From contig DAOUFU010000294.1 in NCBI GenBank assembly GCA_034429275.1, forward strand, positions 1-42,397: a stretch of 42,397 bases of DNA. Direction: 5' to 3'. Every line of letters starts with the position of its first letter. Position 1 is the stretch's first letter. This DNA comes from DAOUFU01 sp034429275. Lineage in GTDB: Bacteria > Chloroflexota > Anaerolineae > Aggregatilineales > Aggregatilineaceae. The position numbers and the translations under genes were made by a program. Under the pieces are notes generated by a model. That model was given only the letters and a program-made list of their open reading frames with translations. It was not told the DNA's origin and did no database searches. Shown piece after piece: positions 24,599 through 33,818 of the stretch.

Positions 24599-24632
24599 TC
24601 CCAAAACGCTTGAAGCGAACCGGGGCCTTTGT

Positions 24633-25622
24633 TCAGCTCGCCACGCGCGCGATCAATGTATCCAGCGCCAGCACATCCGTCATCTTGCCCGTTTTGATGT
24701 CGGCATCAAGCTCCAGCAGCAGGCGATAAATCGCCTCCAACTGGTCGAGCGAAAACTGTCCAACCTGTGCAGCCAGTTTTCCGCCAACGAACGGGTGGAC
24801 TCCGATCGCTTTTCCCACCTCTTTAGGCGATCCGCCCCCGTTCAAGTATTCGCGGGCCAATATGAGCAGCCGGAATTGACGTACCACCATGCCAAACAAC
24901 CGCAGTGGATCATCGTTGTCGAGCAGGCGGTGTAACAAGCGCAACGCCACTGTACCATCGCGCCGTCCGAGCGCATCCACCATCGCGAACACTTCTGGCT
25001 CAGCGGCATAGGTGGTCAGCAGCGCGACATCTCTCGCGGTGATGGGCCGCTCACCATTGACATAGGCCGCCAGCTTGGCCAGTTCGCTGTCGGCAGCGCG
25101 CAAGTCTTGTTCAATCGCCTCGGCCAACATGGCCGCCGCCGCCTGTTCGATGGGGGTGTCATACACCGTACGCGCGCGGTTCACGATCCAGGATGTGGCA
25201 TTCGCCGGAGCTTCAAACAGCTTATGAAACCCATTCCTGCTCTTACGGGCCAGCGCCAGCACCGGGTGATCTTCGGGCAGCGCATCCGGCTCGGCGAACA
25301 CGACCCGCGACCACTCCGGCAGATCGGGGAGCTGTTCGCACAGCAGGTCAAGCTGTTCTTTGCCCGCCTTGCCTGCTCCCCGGCGTCCCAACCAGATCAG
25401 CAGCCCTTCCACAATGACCAGCCGTTTATCGCTCAGGAATGGGATGGCGCGCGCCGAGGCCAGAACCTCGGCTGCTGTGGCCGATTTGCCGTCAAAACGC
25501 GTGGTATTCAGTTCTGCGGTGGCCGGATCGCCCATACGCCGGCGCATATCATCAACCAGGGCGCGCAGGCTGAACTCATCCGGACCATGTAGAACATAAA
25601 AGGTAGGGCTGTGCTCGGCCAT
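24633..25622 (-). CDS. holA: DNA polymerase III subunit delta
   Basis: Clamp-loader subunit that opens the beta ring. The N-terminus YVLHGPDEFSLRALVDDMRRR resembles the degenerate P-loop region of HolA. SARAIPFLSDKRLVIVEG is the most conserved family segment, and the C-terminal collar region includes MVVRQFRLLILAREYLNGG. Length 329 residues, normal. It starts 16 bases downstream of the DUF6391-like gene and is likely co-transcribed with it. It converges with the HtrA gene. Confidence 0.9.
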   Translation of the reverse strand: MAEHSPTFYVLHGPDEFSLRALVDDMRRRMGDPATAELNTTRFDGKSATAAEVLASARAIPFLSDKRLVIVEGLLIWLGRRGAGKAGKEQLDLLCEQLPDLPEWSRVVFAEPDALPEDHPVLALARKSRNGFHKLFEAPANATSWIVNRARTVYDTPIEQAAAAMLAEAIEQDLRAADSELAKLAAYVNGERPITARDVALLTTYAAEPEVFAMVDALGRRDGTVALRLLHRLLDNDDPLRLFGMVVRQFRLLILAREYLNGGGSPKEVGKAIGVHPFVGGKLAAQVGQFSLDQLEAIYRLLLELDADIKTGKMTDVLALDTLIARVAS

Positions 25623-25638
25623 ACCGGCTACCTACCAC

Positions 25639-26193
25639 TCAGCCAAAACGGGTTCGCACAAAATGGACGGTCATACGCTGCCCGGCCATGGGCACAGGAA
25701 CCTCAGAACGCGTCACGGAGACAATCTCCGTATTGCCAGGATCGCCCAGCGTGGTGAAATGCCGCTGGATGGCCAGGCCAAGCGGCTGGGCCAGAATCAG
25801 CGACATCACCGACAGCAGGATCACACTGGGCAGCCGCGAAATCTTTTCTCGAAGGCCCTGGCGCATCCCGGCGGTGCCCACCAGCGCAGCCACGCTTGTC
25901 AGCGCGCCAGCCGTCACCAGCCCTGTGCCGCAGTTGGGATGTATCGCCAGCCCATGCTCACCGGCGCGCATCCGACGCAGCGCTTCGAGTGCCGCCCGTT
26001 CGATCTCCTCGGTGGCAATGTTGCCATAGAGGTAAAAACCCGTCACAGTCGCTCGTCCGGCCATGCTCAGGTTCTGCATGTGCCGGCTCAACATGTGGAT
26101 GGTGGCATGTTCCAATCCATGGTTACGCCGGATGCGCCGGATCACCGGGATATTGAGCACAGGAGCCGCCAACAGGGACAAAAACTTGATCAT
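25639..26193 (-). CDS. DUF6391-like membrane-associated protein
   Basis: A 184-residue protein whose RRNHGLEHATIHMLSR segment (about 22-38) matches what I recall of DUF6391 proteins. An N-terminal hydrophobic stretch, a GTGLVTAGALTSVAALVGTAG segment and a hydrophobic segment near 122-140 (SVILLSVMSLILAQPLG) suggest membrane association. The function of the family is unknown to me. GAGG five bases before the ATG supports the start. It precedes holA by 16 bases in one transcript. Confidence 0.7.
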   Translation of the reverse strand: MIKFLSLLAAPVLNIPVIRRIRRNHGLEHATIHMLSRHMQNLSMAGRATVTGFYLYGNIATEEIERAALEALRRMRAGEHGLAIHPNCGTGLVTAGALTSVAALVGTAGMRQGLREKISRLPSVILLSVMSLILAQPLGLAIQRHFTTLGDPGNTEIVSVTRSEVPVPMAGQRMTVHFVRTRFG

Positions 26194-26525
26194 GGTTGCC
26201 TCTTTTTGACCCTTTATGATCGTACCTCACGAGCGTAACACGTTCGCCGGTGCGCGGCAACACGCACGCATCAGGTCATCCGACAATGTGACACTACTCA
26301 CCCAGATTACGACATTTCACACTACTGAGCCATGGTCAAAGGCGCTAGACTGGTGGCGTAATAGGCAGAAGGCTGCCTGCTCCAGGTTGGCGGAAGGTGC
26401 CACCGGCTGTGCTGCTCACCCGCTGATTACATTTCCTATCCACCGTGCATCGCCGCTCGCGATTGTGACAGCAAGCATTCTCTCCTCAGCGCTTGCGTTC
26501 ACATTTTGGGAACATGGAGGAATTG
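26194..26525. promoter_or_regulatory. Intergenic region between DUF6391 and nifJ
   Basis: On the minus strand a promoter for the DUF6391-holA operon is visible: TTGCCG (26260-26255), 17-base spacer, TACGCT (26237-26232). For nifJ I see no convincing promoter. A possible RNA fold lies at 26350-26406: outer stem CTGGTGGC (26350-26357) with GCCACCGG (26399-26406), containing hairpin AGGCAG-AAGG-CTGCCT (26363-26378). No leader peptide or terminator was found. Confidence 0.45.
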
Positions 26526-29500
26526 ATGTCTAACGAAATGCGTAAGATGGTGACTATCGATGGCAACACGGCTGCCGCACAGGTGGCCCACGCGCTCAAC
26601 GAAGTCATCGCCATTTACCCCATCACGCCCTCATCGCCGATGGGCGAAACCGCCGATGAGCTGTCGGCGGAGGGGAAAACCAATATCTGGGGAACCGTGC
26701 CGAATGTCACGGAAATGCAGTCCGAAGCCGGGGCGGCAGGCGCAGTGCATGGGGCACTGACCACCGGCGCGCTCACCACGACGTTCACCGCGTCGCAGGG
26801 CCTGCTGCTGATGATCCCCAATATGTATAAGATCGCCGGCGAACTGCTGCCCACCTGCTTCCACGTTGCAGCACGCTCGCTGGCCGCCCAGGCGCTGTCG
26901 ATTTTTGGCGACCATTCCGATATTATGGCCGCTCGCGCCACCGGTTTTGCCTTTCTCGCCTCCGGCAGCATCCAGGAAGTGCACGACTTCGCTCTGATCG
27001 GCACCGCGGCAACTTTTGAAGCCCGCGTGCCCTTTGTCCATTTCTTCGACGGCTTCCGTTCCTCGCACGAGATTCAGAAGATCGAAGAACTTTCCTTCGA
27101 CGATATGCGCGCTGTTCTCGACCACGACGCAGTGATGGCGCACCGGATGCGCGGCATGTCGCCTGACCGCCCCGTGCTGCGCGGAACGGCCCAGAACCCG
27201 GATGTATACTTCCAGGCCCGCGAGACGATCAATCCCTTCTACCAGGCCACGCCGCAAGTTGTGCAGCGGGTGATGGATCGCTTTGCCCAGGTTACTGGCC
27301 GGCAGTATCACCTGTTCGATTACATCGGCGCGCCAGATGCAGACCGCGTGATCGTCATGATGGGGTCGGGCGCGGAGACGGCACACGAGGTGGTGGACTA
27401 CCTCAATGCGCGCGGCGAAAAGATCGGCGTCGTCAAAGTGCGTCTCTTCCGTCCATTCGACAGCAAGGCTCTGGTTGCGGCACTGCCCAAATCTGTCAAG
27501 CGGATTGCAGTGCTGGATCGCACCAAGGAACCGGGCGCTGCCGGCGAGCCGCTCTACCAGGATGTCATCACCGCCTTCGCCGAAGCGCTGGCCGGTGGTG
27601 AGGTTGACTCTATGCCGCTCATCGTCGGTGGGCGCTACGGCCTCAGCTCGAAGGAATTTACGCCGGGCATGGTGAAAGCTGTCTTCGACAACCTGGCCGC
27701 GGCCAAACCGAAGAACCATTTCACCATCGGCATCATCGACGATGTGAGCTTCACCAGCCTGGACTGGGACGAAGAATTCTCGACCGAAAACGCCGATGTC
27801 CACACCATGATGTTCTGGGGTCTCGGCGCAGATGGCACGGTCGGTGCGAACAAGAACTCGATCAAGATCATCGGTAAAGCGACCGATAACTTCGCCCAGG
27901 GCTATTTCGTCTACGACTCGAAGAAGTCCGGCTCCTATACGGTATCGCACCTGCGCTTCAGCAAATCCCCGATCCGCAGCACTTATGTGGTGCAAAAAGC
28001 CGGCTTCCTGGCCTGCCATAACTTCAGCTTCCTCGAACGTTACGACATGCTGCGAGCGCTCAAACCGGGCGGTATCTTCCTGCTGAACAGCCCCTACAGC
28101 GCTGCCGAAGTGTGGGATCACATCCCGCGCGAGGTGCAGGAACAAATCATCGCCAAGCAGGCCAAGTTCTACGTGATCGACGGCAACGCGATCGCGCGCG
28201 AAGTCGGCCTCGGCGGGCGCATCAACATCATCATGCAGGCTGCCTTCTTCAAGATTTCTGGCGTGCTGCCCGAAGAAAAAGCCATGGACATGATCCAGGC
28301 AGCGGTTGAAGACACCTACGGCATCAAGGGTGCCAAGGTTGTCGAAGCCAATGTGCGCGCTGCCGAAATCGGTGTAGGTCGGATCGAGCAGGTGAACTAT
28401 CCTCAGCAGGTCACCAGCGCGATTACCATGCGTCCCCCGGTTCCCGCCCACGCACCCGAATTCGTGAAAAAGGTGACGGCGGAAATCATCGCGCTGCGTG
28501 GGGATCAGCTGCCCGTCTCGGCGCTGCCGGTGGATGGCACCTTCCCCACTGCCACCACCCAGTACGAGAAGCGCAACATCGCAACCGAAGTCCCGGTGTG
28601 GGACCCTGACGCCTGCATCCAGTGCAACCAGTGCTCGTTCATCTGCCCACACGCGACCATCCGCATGAAGGTCTATGATGCCCAGTATGCGAATGGCAGC
28701 TCGCCTGCGACCTTCAAATCGATGGAAGCCAAAGGCCGCGAATGGGTCGGCAAGAAATACACGCTGCAGGTCTCGGTCGAAGACTGCACCGGCTGCGGTG
28801 CCTGCGTCGAAACCTGCCCGGCGTATGCCAAGGACGAAACCGGCAAAAAGACCGATCGCAAAGCCATCAATATGGCCCCGCTCACCGAAGAACTGCGGAT
28901 CAATGAGGCCGCGAACTGGGAGTATTTCCTCTCGCTGCCCGAAACGGATCCGACAACCTTCAACCCGCTCACTGTCAAGGGTTCACAGTTCGTCCGCCCG
29001 CTGTTTGAGTTCTCTGGCGCGTGCGCAGGCTGCGGTGAGACTCCATACATCAAGTTGATGTCGCAGCTTTTCGGCGACCGCGCGATCATCGCCAACGCCA
29101 CCGGCTGCACCTCGATTTACGGCGGCAACATGCCCACGACACCCTACGCCGTGCGCGCAGACGGGCGTGGCCCGACGTGGTCGAACTCGCTGTTTGAAGA
29201 TGCTGCCGAGTTTGGCATGGGAATGCGGCTGACGGTTGACAAGCTGACCGCCTATGCCCGTGAACTGCTCGATCAGCTCATCGCCCGTTCGACCAACCAC
29301 CTCGATCTGCTGCACGCCATCCGCGACGCGGACATGAGCGACCAGGAACTCATCGAGGCCCAGCGCGCCCGCGTGGCCGAACTCAAGAGTTTGCTGGAGC
29401 AGGATGACAGCACCCTGGCTCGCCAGCTTCACTCGGTGGCCGATTATCTGGTCAAAAAGTCGGTGTGGATCTTCGGCGGCGACGGTTGGGGATACGACAT

Positions 29501-30104
29501 CGGCTACGGCGGCCTGGATCATGTCCTGGCTTCGGGCAAGAATGTCAACGTCCTGCTGCTCGATACCGGCGTGTACTCCAACACCGGCGGCCAGATGTCG
29601 AAGGCTACCCCGCGCGGCGCGGTTGCCAAGTTCGCGGCTGCAGGCAAGTCGCTGCCCAAGAAAGACCTGGGCATGATCTCGATGACCTACGGCAACATTT
29701 ATGTCGCCCAGGTCGCCATCGGGGCCAATATGAACCAGACGATCAAGGCGATGGCTGAAGCCGAAGCCTATGACGGCCCGTCGCTCATCATCGCCTATGC
29801 GCACTGCATCGCGCATGGCATCGATATGCGCACCGGCTTCGAGCTTCACAAGACCGCTGTCAATGCCGGGTTCTGGCCGTTGTATCGCTTCAACCCCGAT
29901 AACGCTCGCGCGGGTAAGCAGCCGCTCATGCTCGACAGCAAAGCGCCGACCGAAGACATCGCCGACTTCATTTACAAGCAGAACCGCTTCCGCATCCTGC
30001 GCAATTCCGACCCGGCCCGCGCCGAAGCGCTCGCCGAAGCGCTGCGCCAGGATGTGACTATGCGTTGGAAGATGCTGGAGCAGTGGGCGCAGTTCGACAT
30101 CTAG
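26526..30104 (+). CDS. nifJ: Pyruvate:ferredoxin (flavodoxin) oxidoreductase
   Basis: Single-chain enzyme oxidising pyruvate with CoA to acetyl-CoA and CO2, reducing ferredoxin or flavodoxin; reversible in some anaerobes. All domains are fused in 1192 residues: the pyrimidine-binding domain at the start (AIYPITPSSPMGE), a middle gamma domain, two [4Fe-4S] motifs CIQCNQCSFICP (from Cys697) and CTGCGACVETCP (from Cys754), the cluster-ligand CAGCGETPY, and the TPP site GDGWGYDIGYGGLDHVLAS (Asp986). GGAGG before the ATG at 26526 fixes the start; upstream in-frame ATGs lack an SD. Monocistronic. It implies low-potential ferredoxin metabolism, hence anaerobic or microaerobic life. Confidence 0.97.
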   Translation: MSNEMRKMVTIDGNTAAAQVAHALNEVIAIYPITPSSPMGETADELSAEGKTNIWGTVPNVTEMQSEAGAAGAVHGALTTGALTTTFTASQGLLLMIPNMYKIAGELLPTCFHVAARSLAAQALSIFGDHSDIMAARATGFAFLASGSIQEVHDFALIGTAATFEARVPFVHFFDGFRSSHEIQKIEELSFDDMRAVLDHDAVMAHRMRGMSPDRPVLRGTAQNPDVYFQARETINPFYQATPQVVQRVMDRFAQVTGRQYHLFDYIGAPDADRVIVMMGSGAETAHEVVDYLNARGEKIGVVKVRLFRPFDSKALVAALPKSVKRIAVLDRTKEPGAAGEPLYQDVITAFAEALAGGEVDSMPLIVGGRYGLSSKEFTPGMVKAVFDNLAAAKPKNHFTIGIIDDVSFTSLDWDEEFSTENADVHTMMFWGLGADGTVGANKNSIKIIGKATDNFAQGYFVYDSKKSGSYTVSHLRFSKSPIRSTYVVQKAGFLACHNFSFLERYDMLRALKPGGIFLLNSPYSAAEVWDHIPREVQEQIIAKQAKFYVIDGNAIAREVGLGGRINIIMQAAFFKISGVLPEEKAMDMIQAAVEDTYGIKGAKVVEANVRAAEIGVGRIEQVNYPQQVTSAITMRPPVPAHAPEFVKKVTAEIIALRGDQLPVSALPVDGTFPTATTQYEKRNIATEVPVWDPDACIQCNQCSFICPHATIRMKVYDAQYANGSSPATFKSMEAKGREWVGKKYTLQVSVEDCTGCGACVETCPAYAKDETGKKTDRKAINMAPLTEELRINEAANWEYFLSLPETDPTTFNPLTVKGSQFVRPLFEFSGACAGCGETPYIKLMSQLFGDRAIIANATGCTSIYGGNMPTTPYAVRADGRGPTWSNSLFEDAAEFGMGMRLTVDKLTAYARELLDQLIARSTNHLDLLHAIRDADMSDQELIEAQRARVAELKSLLEQDDSTLARQLHSVADYLVKKSVWIFGGDGWGYDIGYGGLDHVLASGKNVNVLLLDTGVYSNTGGQMSKATPRGAVAKFAAAGKSLPKKDLGMISMTYGNIYVAQVAIGANMNQTIKAMAEAEAYDGPSLIIAYAHCIAHGIDMRTGFELHKTAVNAGFWPLYRFNPDNARAGKQPLMLDSKAPTEDIADFIYKQNRFRILRNSDPARAEALAEALRQDVTMRWKMLEQWAQFDI

Positions 30105-30145
30105 TCCGGCAGATGCCCCAAATGGCCCCTGGCCAAATCTGAATG

Positions 30146-30180
30146 AAAAACTAACGCCCCGGCTTTTACTGGGGCGTTAG
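30146..30180. terminator. Bidirectional terminator between nifJ and the response regulator
   Basis: Ten-bp perfect stem (30151-30160 with 30171-30180). On the minus strand it is followed by UUUUU (AAAAA at 30146-30150), a good terminator for the response regulator. On plus the following UGUUAU is weak. Confidence 0.75.
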
Positions 30181-30225
30181 TGTTATATGATGATGAGCTA
30201 AAACGTGGTTTGGATACAGTCCAGA

Positions 30226-30582
30226 TCACACCCGGTAATCGTTCAGCACACCCACCAGTTCGGGCACACTCACCGGCTTGACCAGGTACAGATCGCCGCC
30301 GATAGCGCGGCAGCGCTCAACATAGTCTGGCAGATCGTAAGCGGTGATCATCACCATCGGCGCGCCGATCCCGTTGCGGCGCAAGATGTCGGCCATATCC
30401 AGGCCGTTCAGCTCACCAGGCAGGTGAATATCCACCAGGAAGAGGTCGGCATCCCAAATGACCTCGCTATCGAGGGCGCTTTCCGCATCGGCAAACGTGA
30501 TCAACACGTCACCAGTGGAGTTTGTGACCCGCTCTAGCAGCAGGATATTGGTGGGATCATCTTCGACGTATACGATATTCAT
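30226..30582 (-). CDS. Single-domain response regulator
   Basis: A lone CheY-type receiver domain of 118 residues with no output domain. Acidic pocket Glu7-Asp8-Asp9 (VYVEDDP), phosphoacceptor Asp51 (FLVDIHLPG), Thr80 and Lys102 (LVKPVS) are all present, so it should be phosphorylatable. GGAG six bases before the ATG at 30582 sets the start. No histidine kinase is nearby, so its partner is unknown; single-domain regulators often act by protein contact or in phosphorelays. Confidence 0.9.
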   Translation of the reverse strand: MNIVYVEDDPTNILLLERVTNSTGDVLITFADAESALDSEVIWDADLFLVDIHLPGELNGLDMADILRRNGIGAPMVMITAYDLPDYVERCRAIGGDLYLVKPVSVPELVGVLNDYRV

Positions 30583-30759
30583 GATATCTCCGCGGTTCTG
30601 GCTTGGCACCGTAGTATCGTTCATTTTATTATATGCCAAGTCTCTCACAATTTTCAAATTATTCTTTTGAGCCTTTTCAGTGAGATGAACCCCTCAAGCT
30701 GCCGGATGAATTTGGCACACGTTCAGGCAATTTCCTGCGTGCTGCACCTGGGATTATCC

Positions 30760-30788
30760 TTGCCAAGTTCTACCGGTTTGTGTATACT
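30760..30788 (+). promoter_or_regulatory. Promoter of tRNA-Cys
   Basis: TTGCCA (30760-30765), 17-base spacer, TATACT (30783-30788), 16 bases before the tRNA 5' end. The rest of 30583-30759 shows nothing recognisable. Confidence 0.7.
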
Positions 30789-30804
30789 GTTGCTGAGTGA
30801 TGAT

Positions 30805-30875
30805 GGCGACGTCGCCAAGTGGCAAGGCAAGGGTCTGCAAAACCCTCATCGTGGGTTCAATTCCCACCGTCGCCT
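30805..30875 (+). tRNA. tRNA-Cys(GCA)
   Basis: Acceptor stem GGCGACG (30805-30811) pairs with CGTCGCC (30868-30874), discriminator U. Anticodon stem AGGGT/ACCCT encloses loop CTGCAAA, anticodon GCA. T arm GTGGG-TTCAATT-CCCAC is normal. CCA is not encoded. It is 71 bases long. Confidence 0.96.
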
Positions 30876-30884
30876 CTCTCACTG

Positions 30885-30916
30885 CTCCGAGGGCTTTTGG
30901 CCCTCGGAGTTTTTTT
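30885..30916 (+). terminator. Terminator after tRNA-Cys
   Basis: Ten-bp perfect stem CTCCGAGGGC/GCCCTCGGAG with loop TTTTG, followed by seven U. Confidence 0.93.
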
Positions 30917-30985
30917 GTTCATCCTGGCAAGCCAGCTCACTACGACATGCCGCGAAATCTGTCAGCGGCTCAGTGCTCGCGCGGG

Positions 30986-32359
30986 TTACTTCTTCAGGGT
31001 GCCCAATTGCTCGTAGAAGTGAATGGTCGTCTTGATCCCCTGGCGGAAGCACAGCAGCGAGAATTTCTCGTTCGGGCCGTGGAGATTGTCATCCGGCAGC
31101 CCGAATCCCATCATGATCACCGGCGCGTTCAGTTCCTTTTGGAAGGTGCCCACAATCGGCACAGAACCGCCCTCGCGCACAAAGACCGGGCGCTTGCCAA
31201 ATCCAAATGTATACGCCTCCACCGCTGCCTGCATATAGGGCGATGAGCGATCGATGATGGCCCACAGACCTTTGTGCAGCAGCTTGACTTCGCTGGTCAC
31301 AGTAGGCGGCGTAAGCTTCGGCACATAATCGCGGACCAACTCCACGATCTCAAGCGGGTCTTGATCGGGCACCAGGCGGCAGGTGATCTTCGCGGTACCG
31401 AAAGCCGGGAGTACGGTCTTGCCGCCCTCGCCGGTCCATCCGCCCACCAGGCCATTGATTTCAAACGTGGGGCGCGCTCCAATCCGCTCGTGGATCGCAT
31501 ATCCTGCCTCACCATAGTCCCGGCTGACACCCGTCTCTCGTTCGAGGCGTTCCAGGGAAAACGGCGTCTTGGCCAGTTCGGCCCGCTCGTCGTCACTCAG
31601 CGGGCGCACCCTGTCGTAGAATCCCGGCACGGCGACCCGCCCATCGGCGTCATGCATCGCGGCCAGGATGTCCACCAGGGCATGCAGCGGATTATGTACC
31701 GCGCCGCCGTAAATCCCCGAATGAAGATCGTGAGCAGGCCCGCGCACAATGATCTCAAAGCTCACCAGCCCGCGCAGTCCGTAGACAATGGATGGTCGAT
31801 CCAACCCCAGCATACCCGTATCGGAGATCACGACTACGTCTGCTTTCAGCAAGTCAGTATGCTGCTCAACAAACGGGTACAGGTGATCCGAACCATTTTC
31901 TTCTTCGCCCTCAATGATGAACTTGACATTCACCGGCAGCTCCCCAGCCTGCAGCAGCGCCTGCACCGCTTTGACTTGGGTCAGAGTCTGGCCTTTGTCA
32001 TCGGTTGCGCCGCGCGCATATAGGTTGCCATCGCGCACTTCCGGCTCAAAGGGCGAGGCCTTCCATTGCTTCAGGGGATCATCGGCAGGCTGCACATCAT
32101 AGTGCCCATAGATCAGAACGGTCTGGGCATTCGGGCCGGCACCCAGCCACTCTGCGTAGACAATCGGGTGCCCTGCGGTTTCGAATTTCTCGCAGCGAGT
32201 CATCCCGATTTCGACCAGGTGCGCGCGGATCCATTCCGCAGCGCGGCGAATATCGGGCTTATGCGCCGACAGCGTGCTGACACTGGGGATGCGCAACCAC
32301 TCTTTAAGCTGCTCCACATAATCGTCAAAATGAGCTTCCGCAAATGCGTAGGGATTCAT
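30986..32359 (-). CDS. M20-family metallopeptidase (dipeptidase)
   Basis: Zinc-dependent peptidase cleaving dipeptides or similar small peptides in the cytosol. IYGHYDVQPADD gives the first metal His and its Asp, GATDDKGQ the bridging Asp, and IEGEEENGS the catalytic Glu with the adjacent metal Glu. The dimerisation/lid domain lies roughly between residues 205 and 365 (LHSGIYGGAVHNP). The C-terminal metal His is in LHGPNEKF. Length 457 residues. GAGGAG six bases before the ATG. Minus-strand -10 TATAAT at 32427-32422. The exact substrate cannot be told from sequence. Confidence 0.93.
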   Translation of the reverse strand: MNPYAFAEAHFDDYVEQLKEWLRIPSVSTLSAHKPDIRRAAEWIRAHLVEIGMTRCEKFETAGHPIVYAEWLGAGPNAQTVLIYGHYDVQPADDPLKQWKASPFEPEVRDGNLYARGATDDKGQTLTQVKAVQALLQAGELPVNVKFIIEGEEENGSDHLYPFVEQHTDLLKADVVVISDTGMLGLDRPSIVYGLRGLVSFEIIVRGPAHDLHSGIYGGAVHNPLHALVDILAAMHDADGRVAVPGFYDRVRPLSDDERAELAKTPFSLERLERETGVSRDYGEAGYAIHERIGARPTFEINGLVGGWTGEGGKTVLPAFGTAKITCRLVPDQDPLEIVELVRDYVPKLTPPTVTSEVKLLHKGLWAIIDRSSPYMQAAVEAYTFGFGKRPVFVREGGSVPIVGTFQKELNAPVIMMGFGLPDDNLHGPNEKFSLLCFRQGIKTTIHFYEQLGTLKK

Positions 32360-32421
32360 CCATCTCTCCTCGGCTGGCCCGGTGGCCCGCCGCCTGGGTA
32401 ACTGCAGTCAAAAACGGGGTG

Positions 32422-32477
32422 ATTATATCCCAAGATTGAGCCGGTGCTAGGCAAAGCACCGGGCAGGATGATATAAT
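32422..32477. promoter_or_regulatory. Divergent promoters flanking a hairpin
   Basis: A minus-strand TATAAT (32427-32422) faces the peptidase gene. A plus-strand extended -10, TGA-TATAAT (32469-32477), faces the phosphatase gene. Neither has a good -35 at proper spacing. Between them lies an eight-bp inverted repeat CCGGTGCT-AGGCAA-AGCACCGG (32441-32462), well placed for an operator. Confidence 0.55.
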
Positions 32478-32511
32478 GCGGGCACTCCGCTTGCCAACGG
32501 GAAAGAGACCC

Positions 32512-33795
32512 ATGAGCGAACCACAGCCCAGCGCATCGGCCTTGAGTCAGGAACACCTGGCGACCCTCTACGAGATCACGCGCACGCTCAATTCAAGCCT
32601 CGATATGGATGACGTGCTCGAAAACGTGATGGACCGTGTGATCGAAGTCACCGGTGCCGAGCGTGGATTCCTGATGCTGTACGACGACGAGCAGGATGAG
32701 TTGGTGTTCAAGGTCGCACGTGGAATCAACCGCAGCGATCTGGGATCGCCAGAATTTCAGGTCAGCTCAACCATTGTGCGGCGTGTACGTCACACCCGTC
32801 AGCCGCTGCTGACCGATAACGCCCAGTTCGACGAGCGTTTCACACGCGGCGAGAGCATCATGGTATTGGGCCTCCGCTCGATCCTGTGCGTGCCGATCTT
32901 GATCAAAGAGCGCATGATCGGCCTGGTCTATGTCGATAACCGGCTGCACACCGGCCTGTTCAAAGAAGAACACCGCGATCTGCTGGCTGCATTTGCCTCG
33001 CAGGCCGGCATCGCCATCGAAAATGCGCGGCTGTACCGGGTCGCTGTCGAAAAAGGGCGCATGGAAAAAGAACTCCAGATGGCCCACGACATTCAGCGCG
33101 GATTGCTGCCTTCCAAGCTGCCCAGTTATCCCGGTTATGAGATTGCCGCCGATTGGCGTTCCGCGCGCGAGGTGGCTGGCGATTTCTACGACTGCTTTGT
33201 GATCAACGATGGCCGCATGGGAGTTGTGATTGCGGATGTATCGGACAAAGGCGCTCCGGCAGCGCTTTTTATGGCGGTCTCCAGCAGCCTGCTGCGCGGC
33301 CTGGCGCTGGCCTCGTCCGAGCCGGAAGAGACGCTGCGGCAGGCGAACCGAACCATCCTCAACGAAACGCAGTCGGGCATGTTCGTAACCGTCTACTACG
33401 GCCTGCTCGACCCTAACGGCCAGTTGATCGGCGTGAACGCGGGCCATAATCAGCCCTTGCTCTACCGGACCAGCCGCGATAGCTGGGAATTCCTCCCGCG
33501 CGGCGGGCGTCCCCTGGGCTGGTTCGCCGATTTGCCCGTCGAGCGCGTGACTTACCAGCTTGAGCCGGGCGACGTGGTCGTGTTTTATACCGATGGCCTG
33601 GTGGAGTCAGAAAACGTGCTCGGTGAACCATTTGGCGATGAGCGGCTGGTCAATGCCGTCCGGCAGACCGCAGGTCGCCCGGCGGAAAACATCATGCGTC
33701 ACATTATCGAGTCGATGATCGAGTTTCGTGGCGCTGCCCCGCCTTTCGACGATACGACCCTGGTTGTCGTGCGCTATACCGGACAGCCCAGCTAG
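32512..33795 (+). CDS. GAF-domain SpoIIE/RsbU-type serine phosphatase
   Basis: A signalling PP2C-like phosphatase. The GAF domain occupies about residues 30-180 (ERGFLMLYDDEQDELVFKVARG, RSILCVPILIKERMIGLVYVDN). A short linker helix with KELQMAHDIQRGLLPS (about 198) leads to the SpoIIE domain (about 215-425). Metal-binding Asp residues are in AGDFYDCF, IADVSDKGAPAALFMA, FYTDGLVESEN and FDDTTLVVV. Length 427 residues from the ATG at 32512. In Gram-positives such enzymes dephosphorylate anti-sigma antagonists; no sigma or anti-sigma partner is seen here. It is followed after 23 bases by rluB, likely one operon. Confidence 0.92.
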   Translation: MSEPQPSASALSQEHLATLYEITRTLNSSLDMDDVLENVMDRVIEVTGAERGFLMLYDDEQDELVFKVARGINRSDLGSPEFQVSSTIVRRVRHTRQPLLTDNAQFDERFTRGESIMVLGLRSILCVPILIKERMIGLVYVDNRLHTGLFKEEHRDLLAAFASQAGIAIENARLYRVAVEKGRMEKELQMAHDIQRGLLPSKLPSYPGYEIAADWRSAREVAGDFYDCFVINDGRMGVVIADVSDKGAPAALFMAVSSSLLRGLALASSEPEETLRQANRTILNETQSGMFVTVYYGLLDPNGQLIGVNAGHNQPLLYRTSRDSWEFLPRGGRPLGWFADLPVERVTYQLEPGDVVVFYTDGLVESENVLGEPFGDERLVNAVRQTAGRPAENIMRHIIESMIEFRGAAPPFDDTTLVVVRYTGQPS

Positions 33796-33818
33796 CACAC
33801 GGAGCAGAAAAAAGGACT

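Noticed and set aside
26631..28652. 673-codon minus-strand open frame
   Set aside because: It is a shadow of nifJ, which carries clear iron-sulphur and TPP motifs; the antisense product has no recognisable domain.
30667..31035. 122-codon plus-strand frame
   Set aside because: It runs through tRNA-Cys and its terminator.
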